64,000 nucleotides of DNA from an uncultured Bacilli bacterium (GTDB lineage: Bacteria; Bacillota_I; Bacilli_A; RF39; UBA660): assembly GCA_934179675.1 (NCBI GenBank), contig CAKPQS010000001.1:48184-112183 (forward strand). Reading direction: 5' to 3'. A program made the translations under genes and the position numbers. Under the pieces are notes generated by a model. The model searched no databases, was not told the origin of the DNA, and worked only from the letters and a program-made list of their open reading frames with translations. Below, one piece after another: positions 53,659 to 61,206 of the stretch. Position 1 is the first letter of the stretch. Each line of letters opens with the position of its first letter.

Positions 53659-54177
53659 ATGCGTAATGTAGTAATAATAGTGTTGATAATAACATCTTAT
53701 ATTTTTATAGGATCATACATGGAAAAAAAGGTAATACCAGATGATGCAATAAGATTTAGAATTCTTGCTAATTCAAATAGTATTGAAGATCAAAGAATAA
53801 AAATGGATGTAGCTAAAACTGTTCAAAAAGAATTATATGATTTGTTAAAAGATGCATCAAATGTAAAAGATGCTAGAAATATTATTGTAAGTAATTTAGA
53901 TACTATAAAAGAACAAGTAGAAAATACTTTACAAAATAATGACACTAGTTTAAATTATAACGTTAATTTTGGAAAAAATTACTTTCCTACCAAAAATTAT
54001 AAAGGAATAAATTATAATGAAGGAGAATATGAATCATTATTAATATCATTAAATAAAGCAAAAGGTGACAACTGGTGGTGCGTTTTATTCCCACCATTAT
54101 GTTTATTGGAAGCAGAGGAGTCATCAGATGTTGAATATAAATTATTGGTAAAAGAGATAATAGAAAAATATTCATAA
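53659..54177 (+). CDS. spoIIR: Stage II sporulation protein R (SpoIIR)
   Basis: In spore formers this secreted forespore signal activates SpoIIGA to process pro-sigma-E. An N-terminal membrane/signal segment is followed by IRFRILANSNSIEDQRIKMDV, FGKNYFPTKNYKGINYNEGEYESLLI and GDNWWCVLFPPLCLLEAEE; these are hallmark SpoIIR motifs (ANSDSxxDQ, YPAGxYEALRI, NWWCVLFPPLCF). Length 172, somewhat shorter than Bacillus SpoIIR (about 220). AATTGGAGATGAT precedes the ATG. It follows rlmH by 47 bases. Intact in all family motifs, so probably functional. Confidence 0.9.
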   Translation: MRNVVIIVLIITSYIFIGSYMEKKVIPDDAIRFRILANSNSIEDQRIKMDVAKTVQKELYDLLKDASNVKDARNIIVSNLDTIKEQVENTLQNNDTSLNYNVNFGKNYFPTKNYKGINYNEGEYESLLISLNKAKGDNWWCVLFPPLCLLEAEESSDVEYKLLVKEIIEKYS

Positions 54178-54214
54178 AGAATAAATAAAAGCATACATTT
54201 TTTTAGGTGACAAT

Positions 54215-54730
54215 ATGGTATTTATAATCGCATTGAGCTTAAGCATGGATGCTTTTTCTTTATCTTTAGCATATGGAACACAAAATATTGAAAATAAAAC
54301 AAAATATACTATTTCAATAATAGTAGGATTATTTCATTTATTTATGCCTTTGATTGGTAATCTATTAGGTAATGTGATTTTAAATATAATTAAAATAAAT
54401 CCTAATATAATAGTAAGCATTATATTAACATTCATTGGAATAAGTATGTGTTTAAATAAAGAAGAAAATCTTAATCCAATAAGAAATATAGTTGAAATCT
54501 TATTTTTTGCATTTGCTGTATCAATAGATAGTTTTTCTGTTGGAATTGGTATAAAAGCAATTACAAATAATGTCTTACTATCATCATTTATATTTTCTCT
54601 TACTGCAGGAATAATAACATATTTAGGAATTTTACTAGGAAATGAAATATCTAAAAAAGTTGGTTTTCTTGCACCTATAATAGGTGGAATTACTTTAATT
54701 TTAATAGGTCTAATTTATATATTTAAATAA
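54215..54730 (+). CDS. MntP/YtaF-like membrane protein
   Basis: Six hydrophobic helices in 171 residues with an internal repeat: IALSLSMDAFSLSLAYG in helix 1 and FAFAVSIDSFSVGIGI in helix 4, each with the buried D-[AS]-F motif of MntP manganese exporters and of the sporulation protein YtaF; GILLGNEISKKVG and GGITLILIGLIYIF close the protein. AGGTGAC before the ATG. MntP (Mn2+ efflux) and YtaF cannot be separated confidently; the adjacency to spoIIR hints at YtaF, which is only inference. Confidence 0.8.
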   Translation: MVFIIALSLSMDAFSLSLAYGTQNIENKTKYTISIIVGLFHLFMPLIGNLLGNVILNIIKINPNIIVSIILTFIGISMCLNKEENLNPIRNIVEILFFAFAVSIDSFSVGIGIKAITNNVLLSSFIFSLTAGIITYLGILLGNEISKKVGFLAPIIGGITLILIGLIYIFK

Positions 54731-54774
54731 AAATTATAACTCCCTTTTATATATAAGGATTATTAACAAAAAAC

Positions 54775-54803
54775 TTGCAATTATTATACAAAATATGTAT
54801 AAT
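54775..54803 (+). promoter_or_regulatory. Promoter of murA
   Basis: TTGCAA (54775-54780), 17-base spacer, consensus TATAAT (54798-54803). Confidence 0.8.
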
Positions 54804-54879
54804 GAAGATGGTGATATAATCTTATAAATAATAACAAAAATAGGAAAATAACATATCTTATTGATGAAAGGAAGTAACA

Positions 54880-56148
54880 ATGAAAGAATTTAAAATTGAA
54901 GGTGGAAACAAATTAACAGGAACAATTAAAATAAGTGGTGCCAAAAATGCTGCACTTGCTCTAATTCCAGCAGCTCTTTTAACGAAGAAAAAGGTTAAAA
55001 TATATAATGTACCAAATATTTCTGATATTGAAAATATAAAAGAAATATTAAAACATTTAAATGTTAAAATGAAAGAAACAATGGAATATTTAGAAATAGA
55101 TTCAAGTAATTTGATTAATGATGCAATACCTGAAGAAATATCAAGAAAATTAAGAGCGTCATACTATTTTATGGCAGCCCTTTTAGGAAGAGAAAAAAAA
55201 GTGGTAATGCATTTCCCTGGAGGATGTAATATAGGTAAAAGACCTATTGATCAAACATTAAAAGGTTTTACTGCATTAGGAGCTAAAGTAAATGAAATAA
55301 ATGATTGTTATACAATAACAGCTAATAAATTAGTTGGATCAAAAATATATTTAGATATTCCAAGTGTTGGTGCAACTATAAATACGTTAATTGCTTCTGT
55401 ACTTGCAGAGGGAACGACTATTATAGAAAATGTTGCTAAAGAACCAGAAATTGTAAATATAGCTGATTTTTTAAATAATTTAGGTGCTAAAATAATAGGA
55501 GCTGGAACTAATAGAATAAAAATAGAAGGTGTAAAAGAACTTCACGATGGTGAAATAAAAGTAATACCAGATAGAATTGAAGCTGGGACATATATAATCG
55601 CTGGTGCTTTAGTAGGTGATAATTTAAAAATAGAAAATATAATCCCAGAACATTTAGAATCGTTGATTACAAAATTAAATGAAATGAATATTAAGACTAT
55701 AGTAAATAAAAATAGTATAACAATAAGTGCAAATACAAATATGCACCCAACAAATATAGTAACTCAAGTTTATCCTGGATTTCCGACAGACCTTCAGCAA
55801 CCTATAGTTGCACTTTTATCAGTATGTAAAGGATGTTCAATAGTAGAAGAAACAATTTATGAAAATAGATTTAATAATGTTGAATATTTAAATAAATTAG
55901 GTGCTAATATTAAAATAAACCAAAGGAAACTATTGATTGAAGGAACAAATGAATTAATTGGCACAGAAGTTGAAGCAACAGATTTAAGAGCAGGTGCATG
56001 TCTTTTACTAGCAGCTTTATATGCACATGGAACAACGACTATAAAAAATGCTGATTATATATTAAGAGGATATGAAAATATAAATCAAAAATTAAAAAAT
56101 GTTGGTGCTAATATAGAATTAGAAGAATATAATAAAGTAGGTATATAA
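54880..56148 (+). CDS. murA: UDP-N-acetylglucosamine 1-carboxyvinyltransferase MurA
   Basis: First committed step of peptidoglycan synthesis; shows that the organism makes a wall. ISGAKNAALALIPAALL, RKLRASYYFMAALLGR, the active-site cysteine (fosfomycin target) in FPGGCNIGKRPIDQ, PSVGATINTLIAS, PDRIEAGTYIIAGAL, TDLQQPIVALL and DLRAGACLLLAAL. Length 422. AAAGGAAGT site before the ATG. A terminator overlaps its end. Confidence 0.98.
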   Translation: MKEFKIEGGNKLTGTIKISGAKNAALALIPAALLTKKKVKIYNVPNISDIENIKEILKHLNVKMKETMEYLEIDSSNLINDAIPEEISRKLRASYYFMAALLGREKKVVMHFPGGCNIGKRPIDQTLKGFTALGAKVNEINDCYTITANKLVGSKIYLDIPSVGATINTLIASVLAEGTTIIENVAKEPEIVNIADFLNNLGAKIIGAGTNRIKIEGVKELHDGEIKVIPDRIEAGTYIIAGALVGDNLKIENIIPEHLESLITKLNEMNIKTIVNKNSITISANTNMHPTNIVTQVYPGFPTDLQQPIVALLSVCKGCSIVEETIYENRFNNVEYLNKLGANIKINQRKLLIEGTNELIGTEVEATDLRAGACLLLAALYAHGTTTIKNADYILRGYENINQKLKNVGANIELEEYNKVGI

Positions 56149-56160
56149 CCTACTTTTTTG
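56134..56160 (+). terminator. Terminator at the end of murA
   Basis: AAAGTAGGT/ACCTACTTT 9-bp perfect stem, 5-base loop, T run; overlaps the stop codon and ends just before the ribosome-binding site of the next gene. Confidence 0.85.
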
Positions 56161-56169
56161 GAGGTTAAA

Positions 56170-56679
56170 ATGAAATTTAAAACAATAATTGTATTATTGA
56201 CAATTGTTTTTATAACCTTTTTAATATATGTATTTAATCAAGATGAAAAAATGTATATTTTAAGTTTAGGAAATAGTAATATTTATGAGAAACCATCATA
56301 TATAGATAAATTATGTCAGGAATTATCAAATAAAAATTTATTAGAAGAAAATATAAATGTTACAACAGAAATAAATAATATATTAAATGATATAAAAGAA
56401 AATAAAAAGATTCAGGGAAAATTAATGAAAAATCATTTAATAAAAGCAGATATCATATTTATAACAACACTATCAGATAAAGATAATCTAAATGATCTTA
56501 TTAAAATTATAAAAAAATATTCTAAAGAACAAATAATTCTAATTGGTCCAAAAACAAAAGATAATTTAGTAATATCTCAAAAATATCAAATTGAATTATT
56601 GAATATTGATTTAAAACAGAATCAAAATGATATGATATATGCAAATTTACTCAATTTTACACTAGAAAATATTAAATAG
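56170..56679 (+). CDS. Membrane-anchored protein, possibly SGNH-fold, unknown function
   Basis: A 169-residue protein with an N-terminal transmembrane anchor (TIIVLLTIVFITFLIYVF) and a soluble part starting MYILSLGNSNIYEKPSYIDKL, which recalls block I of SGNH/GDSL hydrolases (xxLGDSxT) but with Asn instead of Asp before the putative serine. The later ADIIFITTLSDKDNLNDL could be block III. No clear catalytic Asp-x-x-His is visible at the C-terminus, so it may be inactive. GGAGG lies 7 bases before the ATG at 56170. Confidence 0.5.
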   Translation: MKFKTIIVLLTIVFITFLIYVFNQDEKMYILSLGNSNIYEKPSYIDKLCQELSNKNLLEENINVTTEINNILNDIKENKKIQGKLMKNHLIKADIIFITTLSDKDNLNDLIKIIKKYSKEQIILIGPKTKDNLVISQKYQIELLNIDLKQNQNDMIYANLLNFTLENIK

Positions 56680-56682
56680 CAC

Positions 56683-56711
56683 TTGAAAATTTAAATTTAT
56701 ATTGGTATAAT
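56683..56711 (+). promoter_or_regulatory. Promoter of rpmE
   Basis: TTGAAA (56683-56688), 17-base spacer, TATAAT (56706-56711). Confidence 0.8.
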
Positions 56712-56730
56712 ATGAAAGAATTAATTTTCT

Positions 56731-56748
56731 ATGACTTTCTTTAGTCAT
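56731..56748 (+). promoter_or_regulatory. Leader hairpin of rpmE
   Basis: ATGACT/AGTCAT 6-bp perfect stem with a 6-base loop, between the rpmE promoter and its ribosome-binding site. A possible site for L31 autogenous control, as inferred from r-protein leaders in general. Confidence 0.4.
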
Positions 56749-56767
56749 GGCGGAAGGAGATATGAAA

Positions 56768-56956
56768 ATGGGAAAATACGTAAAAACAACTGTTACATGT
56801 GCATGCGGAAATACATTTGAAGTAATGTCAAATAAAGAATCATTACACGTTGAAGTATGTAATAAATGTCATCCAGCTTTTACTGGATCACAAGGTAAAA
56901 AAGTAAAAACAGGTCGTGTTGAAAAATTTAATAAAAAATATGGTCTAGATAAATAA
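56768..56956 (+). CDS. rpmE: 50S ribosomal protein L31, zinc-binding type
   Basis: A 62-residue protein: [19 protein letters not shown] then [17 protein letters not shown], giving the C-x-C...C-x-x-C zinc ligands of the C+ form. GGAAGGAGA precedes; the ATG at 56768 is better spaced than that at 56762 and gives MGKYVKT. An alternative zinc-free L31 is not present in the window. Confidence 0.94.
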   Translation: MGKYVKTTVTCACGNTFEVMSNKESLHVEVCNKCHPAFTGSQGKKVKTGRVEKFNKKYGLDK

Positions 56957-56992
56957 ATATAGGAAGTAAACCTATATTTTTTTTTTTTATTA
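56955..56992 (+). terminator. Terminator of rpmE
   Basis: AAATATAGG/CCTATATTT 9-bp stem, 7-base loop, T12 run. Confidence 0.88.
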
Positions 56993-57020
56993 TGATAAAA
57001 TATATATAGAAGGTGAATAT

Positions 57021-57473
57021 ATGAAAAAATTACAATTTATTTTAGTAGGAATAGTAATTTTATTTATGTTATATTTAATATTTAACAAAGAAGAATATAT
57101 AACATGTAATAAAAAATCAATGAATAAAGATTATACATTGTTAACAAATTATAAAATATACTATAAAAATAAAGAAGTTTATAAAATTGAAATAGAAGAA
57201 AATGTTGAAGCAAAAACAGCAAATATATTAAATCAAATAATGCAAAATATAGAAAATAGTTATAAAAGTTATAAAGAAGAAATTGGAAGTTATGATTATG
57301 AAATAACAAAAGAAAAAACTAAAGGAAAAACAAATGTAATTATAAATTATGATGAAATAGATATGGAAGCATATTTAAAATATAATCCTGATGCAAATTT
57401 AAATGAAAATAAAAGATATAATATTGATGACTTAAAAAAGTTATATGAAGAAGGAGGAGCTACATGCAAATAG
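57021..57473 (+). CDS. Membrane-anchored protein, unknown function
   Basis: A 150-residue protein with an N-terminal transmembrane helix (FILVGIVILFMLYLIF) and no lipobox, a lysine/tyrosine-rich extracytoplasmic part and a C-terminal segment IDDLKKLYEEGGATCK. Two cysteines (EYITCNK near residue 34 and the penultimate residue) may form a disulphide. The pattern recalls the DUF1307/YehR group of extracytoplasmic proteins, but I am not sure. It overlaps rpiB by 10 bases. Confidence 0.65.
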   Translation: MKKLQFILVGIVILFMLYLIFNKEEYITCNKKSMNKDYTLLTNYKIYYKNKEVYKIEIEENVEAKTANILNQIMQNIENSYKSYKEEIGSYDYEITKEKTKGKTNVIINYDEIDMEAYLKYNPDANLNENKRYNIDDLKKLYEEGGATCK

Positions 57474-57901
57474 GGCTATCTTATGACCATAATGGTTATG
57501 AAATATCGAAAACAATAAAAGATTATTTAAAAAATAAAGGATATAAAGTAATTGATTATAACAATAAATATAATAAGGATGATGATTATCCAATAGAAGC
57601 TTTACAGATGCTTGAAAATAAACAAGATTATGAAAAAGGAATACTAATATGTGGTAGTGGAATTGGAATGAGTATAATAGCAAATAAAGTAAAAGGAATA
57701 AGATGTGCTAAAGTAGAAACGATAGAAGAAGCAACATTAACAAGGAAGCATAATGATGCTAATATAATTGCATTAAGTTCAAAGAATAATAACATACTAA
57801 AAATAATAGATGCTTTTTTGGAAACACCATTTTCATTTGAAGAAAGACATCAAAGAAGAATAAAAGAAATAGAAGAGTATGAAAATAAGGTGATGAAATG
57901 A
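57464..57901 (+). CDS. rpiB: Ribose-5-phosphate isomerase B / RpiB-LacAB family
   Basis: Interconverts ribose-5-phosphate and ribulose-5-phosphate. IGLSYDHNGYEISKTIKDYL, the catalytic cysteine in GILICGSGIGMSIIANKVKG, and HNDANIIALSS are the RpiB signature; FSFEERHQRRIKEIEEYE closes it. Length 145. The second residue of the catalytic loop is Ser (CGSGIG versus the common CGTGIG), as in many Bacilli. It overlaps the genes on both sides, so it is part of a four-gene unit ending with the patatin. Confidence 0.9.
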   Translation: MQIGLSYDHNGYEISKTIKDYLKNKGYKVIDYNNKYNKDDDYPIEALQMLENKQDYEKGILICGSGIGMSIIANKVKGIRCAKVETIEEATLTRKHNDANIIALSSKNNNILKIIDAFLETPFSFEERHQRRIKEIEEYENKVMK

Positions 57902-59127
57902 AAAAAATATTTACATCAATAACAATACTATATATATTTCTTTTCTTTTTAGAATTTGGTTTTAATTACTTTAAAAAGCATCATGAAGTAACATATATAA
58001 TTAATAATATTGAAATAAAAGAAGATTATAGAGGAAATACTAAAGGAGAAGAAAACAATTATTATTTAGAATTAAAAACGGAAAATAATATATTTCATAT
58101 TCAAACATATCAAGATTTTAAAAAAGAAAAGAAAATAATTAAAGATATTAAGTATTATAAAGATGAAAATAATGAATGTGTTTTACCAATATTTAAAAAA
58201 AATAATGTGATAACTGATTTAATATGTATTTCAAATGGTGTAGAATGGAACTATAGTACAAATAAAAATAATAAAATTGAAGAATTTTTAAATACTATTT
58301 CAGAATATAATAAAGATAATTATAAAGACAATTTAGATAATCCAATTATGCGTATGCAAACAAGATTTTACCAATCAAATTTTCCTGAAAATTATTATAT
58401 TGCTTTAACAAATTATAAAGGACTATTAATAGCAGATAATACTTCATTTAGAGAAATTGAATTATTTAAAAAAGATGTTTATAATCAAAAAATAAAGTCT
58501 TTTATAAATGATAAATTTTTAATAATTAATTATAATAATAACTACGATTCTAATGAATTTTATGTAGTTGACTTAAAAACAAGACAATATGATATATTTG
58601 GAAGTAATAATACAATAAAATATGATGCATATATTCAAGGAAATATCGAAAATTCAGTATATTTATTTGATAAAGATAGTAAAATTCAATATCAATTAGA
58701 TTTAAAAGAAAAAACAATAACAAGAACAGGAAATATAAGTTCTGGAATAAAATATTATGATGGAAAATGGCAAAATATAAATGCATATGATGCTGTTAAT
58801 AAAGAAATGAAATTTAAAGAATATGAAACTACTGATGAATTTGTAATGATTAAAAAAATAAGAGGAAATAATTATGGTACAACCATATACGTTAAAGAAA
58901 AGAACGATAAATTTGAAGTGTATAAAACGATAAGAAATGATAAAAATTTGATATATTTATTTACAACAACAGATTATAAAACAATGAATTTTATAGGAGA
59001 TTATATTTTCTATAAAGATGGAATATACATAAAAATGTATTCTGATTTTACTGGAATAAAAACAATTATGAATTCAAATGAAATAACAAATAAAACAGTA
59101 AGTTTCTATGTAGGAGAAAATAAATGA
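57898..59127 (+). CDS. Signal-anchored extracytoplasmic protein, unknown function
   Basis: A 409-residue protein with one N-terminal membrane segment (FTSITILYIFLFFLEFGFNYF) followed by a large hydrophilic domain rich in Asn, Lys and Tyr. Short repeating strands such as FYVVDLKTRQYDIFGS, SVYLFDKDSKIQYQLDLK and FIGDYIFYKDGIYIKMYSD suggest a beta-propeller-like fold, which is inference from the D/K-x-x-x-Y pattern only. It overlaps rpiB and the patatin gene by 4 bases each. I do not recognise a family. Confidence 0.6.
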   Translation: MKKIFTSITILYIFLFFLEFGFNYFKKHHEVTYIINNIEIKEDYRGNTKGEENNYYLELKTENNIFHIQTYQDFKKEKKIIKDIKYYKDENNECVLPIFKKNNVITDLICISNGVEWNYSTNKNNKIEEFLNTISEYNKDNYKDNLDNPIMRMQTRFYQSNFPENYYIALTNYKGLLIADNTSFREIELFKKDVYNQKIKSFINDKFLIINYNNNYDSNEFYVVDLKTRQYDIFGSNNTIKYDAYIQGNIENSVYLFDKDSKIQYQLDLKEKTITRTGNISSGIKYYDGKWQNINAYDAVNKEMKFKEYETTDEFVMIKKIRGNNYGTTIYVKEKNDKFEVYKTIRNDKNLIYLFTTTDYKTMNFIGDYIFYKDGIYIKMYSDFTGIKTIMNSNEITNKTVSFYVGENK

Positions 59128-60176
59128 AAGCATTAGTATTATCAGGTGGGGGTCTAAAAGGATCATATCAAATAGGTGCATATAAAGCATTAAAAAAATT
59201 AAGGTATAATTTTGATATTGTAACAGGAACATCAATAGGTGCTATAAATGGAGCATTTATAACAGCAAAAGAAGAAAAAAAAGCAATAGAATTATGGAAA
59301 AATGTAAAAATAAATTTTTTATTTACTGAAAAAGTAAATGAAGATTTTATTGTTTTAGAATATTTAAGAAATATAATAAAAAATAAAGGAATGGATGTAT
59401 CAGCATTAGAAAATAATATAAATAAATATTTAAATAAAAATAAATTTTTTAAATCAAATATTAATTTTGGTTTAGTTACTGTAAATAAAAAAACGAAGCA
59501 ACCTAAATATTTAGAAAAAAAAGATTTAACAAAAGAAAATGTATCTGATTATTTAATGGCATCTGCATGCTTTTACCCCATATTTCAAAGTAAAAAAATA
59601 GCAAATGAGGAATATTTAGATGGTGGATATCATGATAATATGCCAATAGATTTTGCAATACAATTAGGCGCTGATGACATAATAGCAATTGATTTAGCAG
59701 CAATAGGAATAAGAAAAAAAATATCAGGGAAAGCTAAAATAAAATATATAAGACCAAACAATCAATTAGGTGCAGAAATGATCGTAAGCAATAAACAAAT
59801 TAGAAAAAATTTAAGTTATGGTTATAATGATACAATGAAAGCATTTAATCAACTAGAAGGAAAAAAATATACATTTAAAAAAGGTGAATTAGAAAAATAT
59901 TGTATGCGATATAAAGAAAAATATGAAGAACTTGCTCATAAAAAGAAAGAAGACTATGAACTAACTGCTGATGAATTAAGAAGAATAATAGAAAACTTAT
60001 GCACAATATTAAAAATAGATGATACCAAAATATATACTATAAAAAAAATAAACAATATTATTAAAAAAGAATTATTAAATAAAAATTTATTTAATGAAGA
60101 AAAAAGTAAAATAGAAAAAAAATCCTTAACATTCCCAATCAACGATAAAATAGCGATTTATCTATCAATAATCTAA
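59124..60176 (+). CDS. Patatin-like phospholipase
   Basis: Lipid acyl hydrolase of the patatin/RssA group. The oxyanion hole is in LSGGGLKGSYQIGAY; the nucleophile serine in GTSIG; the catalytic aspartate in LDGGYHDNMP (DGG). Length 350; the C-terminal 130 residues are lysine-rich and helical. Probably cytoplasmic, since no signal peptide is seen. It is the last gene of a coupled unit with the 57021, rpiB and 57898 genes. Confidence 0.9.
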   Translation: MKALVLSGGGLKGSYQIGAYKALKKLRYNFDIVTGTSIGAINGAFITAKEEKKAIELWKNVKINFLFTEKVNEDFIVLEYLRNIIKNKGMDVSALENNINKYLNKNKFFKSNINFGLVTVNKKTKQPKYLEKKDLTKENVSDYLMASACFYPIFQSKKIANEEYLDGGYHDNMPIDFAIQLGADDIIAIDLAAIGIRKKISGKAKIKYIRPNNQLGAEMIVSNKQIRKNLSYGYNDTMKAFNQLEGKKYTFKKGELEKYCMRYKEKYEELAHKKKEDYELTADELRRIIENLCTILKIDDTKIYTIKKINNIIKKELLNKNLFNEEKSKIEKKSLTFPINDKIAIYLSII

Positions 60177-60208
60177 AAATAATGTCGAATTTTGATGATT
60201 TAAAAAGA

Positions 60209-60238
60209 TTGAAAATTATACTCCTGGAATAGTAAAAT
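60209..60238 (+). promoter_or_regulatory. Promoter of the cold-shock gene
   Basis: TTGAAA (60209-60214), 18-base spacer, TAAAAT (60233-60238). Confidence 0.6.
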
Positions 60239-60274
60239 ATAATTGTAAGCGATTTACTTAGAAGGGAGATTTAT

Positions 60275-60502
60275 ATGATAAGAGGAAAAGTAAAATGGTT
60301 TAACAATGAAAAAGGATTTGGCTTTATAGAATATAATGAAAAAGAGGACATATTTGTTCACTATTCAGCAATATTATCAGAAGGATATAAAACATTAGTT
60401 GAAGGACAATATGTGGAATTTGATATGGTCAGAACAGATAAAGGATTACAAGCTAAAAACGTTGTTGAATTAAAAAATCTTGTAGAAATGAATACTTTGT
60501 AG
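60275..60502 (+). CDS. Cold-shock domain protein
   Basis: Single cold-shock (OB-fold) domain, 75 residues. RNP-1 KGFGFIEY and RNP-2 DIFVHYSAI, preceded by KVKWFNNE, are intact. It binds single-stranded RNA/DNA as an mRNA chaperone. AAGGGAG lies 7 bases before the ATG. The C-terminal AKNVVEL is typical and is followed by about 10 extra residues; the terminator is formed from this last coding part. Confidence 0.92.
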   Translation: MIRGKVKWFNNEKGFGFIEYNEKEDIFVHYSAILSEGYKTLVEGQYVEFDMVRTDKGLQAKNVVELKNLVEMNTL

Positions 60503-60515
60503 TCATTTCTTTTTA
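60485..60515 (+). terminator. Terminator of the cold-shock gene
   Basis: GAAATGA/TCATTTC stem with an 11-base loop, then a T5 run; its 5' arm lies within the last codons. Confidence 0.7.
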
Positions 60516-60538
60516 ATAATTTTTAATAATTTGTTTGC

Positions 60539-60567
60539 TTGAAAAAGAAAATAATTTAAGTTATAAT
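60539..60567 (+). promoter_or_regulatory. Promoter of hpf
   Basis: TTGAAA (60539-60544), 17-base spacer, TATAAT (60562-60567). Confidence 0.8.
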
Positions 60568-60603
60568 TAATATGTAAGGAAACTTACAAAAGGAGGCAAA
60601 AAA

Positions 60604-61128
60604 ATGAAATATATAATAAGAGGAGAAAAAGTAGAAGTAACCGAAGCAATTAAGAATTACATCACTGAAAAAATAGGCAAACTAGATAAATATTTTCAAA
60701 AGCCTGAAGAAATAAAAGCAAATGTTCTAATAAAAATTAGGGGATTAGAACAAATAGTTGAAGTAACTATTCCTATAAAAAAAATAGTGTTAAGATGTGA
60801 AGAAAGAAACGAAGATTTATATAAAGCAATAGATTTAGCATCTGATAAATTGGAAAGACAACTAAGAAAAAACAAAACTAAAATGATGAAACAAAAAAAA
60901 GATATAACTAAAGAAATGAAATTTGAAGAATTAGAATCTATTGAAGAAAAAGAAGAAATAGTAAAAAGAAAAAAAATTGAAATGAAACCAATGAGCGAAG
61001 AAGAAGCAATAATGCAAATGGATTTAGTAGATCATGATTTCTTTGTATATAAAGATATAGATACAAAAAAAACAAATGTTATCTATAAAAGAAAAGAAGG
61101 AACTTACGGAATAATTGAAACAGACTAG
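60604..61128 (+). CDS. hpf: Long-form ribosome hibernation promoting factor
   Basis: Binds the 30S decoding site and dimerises 70S into inactive 100S ribosomes. N-terminal S30AE domain (KYIIRGEKVEVTEAIKNYIT, KLDKYF, EERNEDLYKAIDLASDKLERQLRKNK in parts) and the C-terminal dimerisation domain (MSEEEAIMQMDLVDHDFFVYKD). Length 174. AAAGGAGG before the ATG. Located before secA, as yvyD in Bacillus. Confidence 0.96.
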   Translation: MKYIIRGEKVEVTEAIKNYITEKIGKLDKYFQKPEEIKANVLIKIRGLEQIVEVTIPIKKIVLRCEERNEDLYKAIDLASDKLERQLRKNKTKMMKQKKDITKEMKFEELESIEEKEEIVKRKKIEMKPMSEEEAIMQMDLVDHDFFVYKDIDTKKTNVIYKRKEGTYGIIETD

Positions 61129-61146
61129 AAATATTTCTAGTTTTTT
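61124..61146 (+). terminator. Terminator of hpf
   Basis: ACTAGAAA/TTTCTAGT 8-bp stem with a 2-base gap, T6 run; overlaps the stop codon. Confidence 0.8.
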
Positions 61147-61206
61147 CTATAAATAATAGACTTTAAAGTTATAATTTGATAAAATACTAGATAGGAGATG
61201 ACATAA

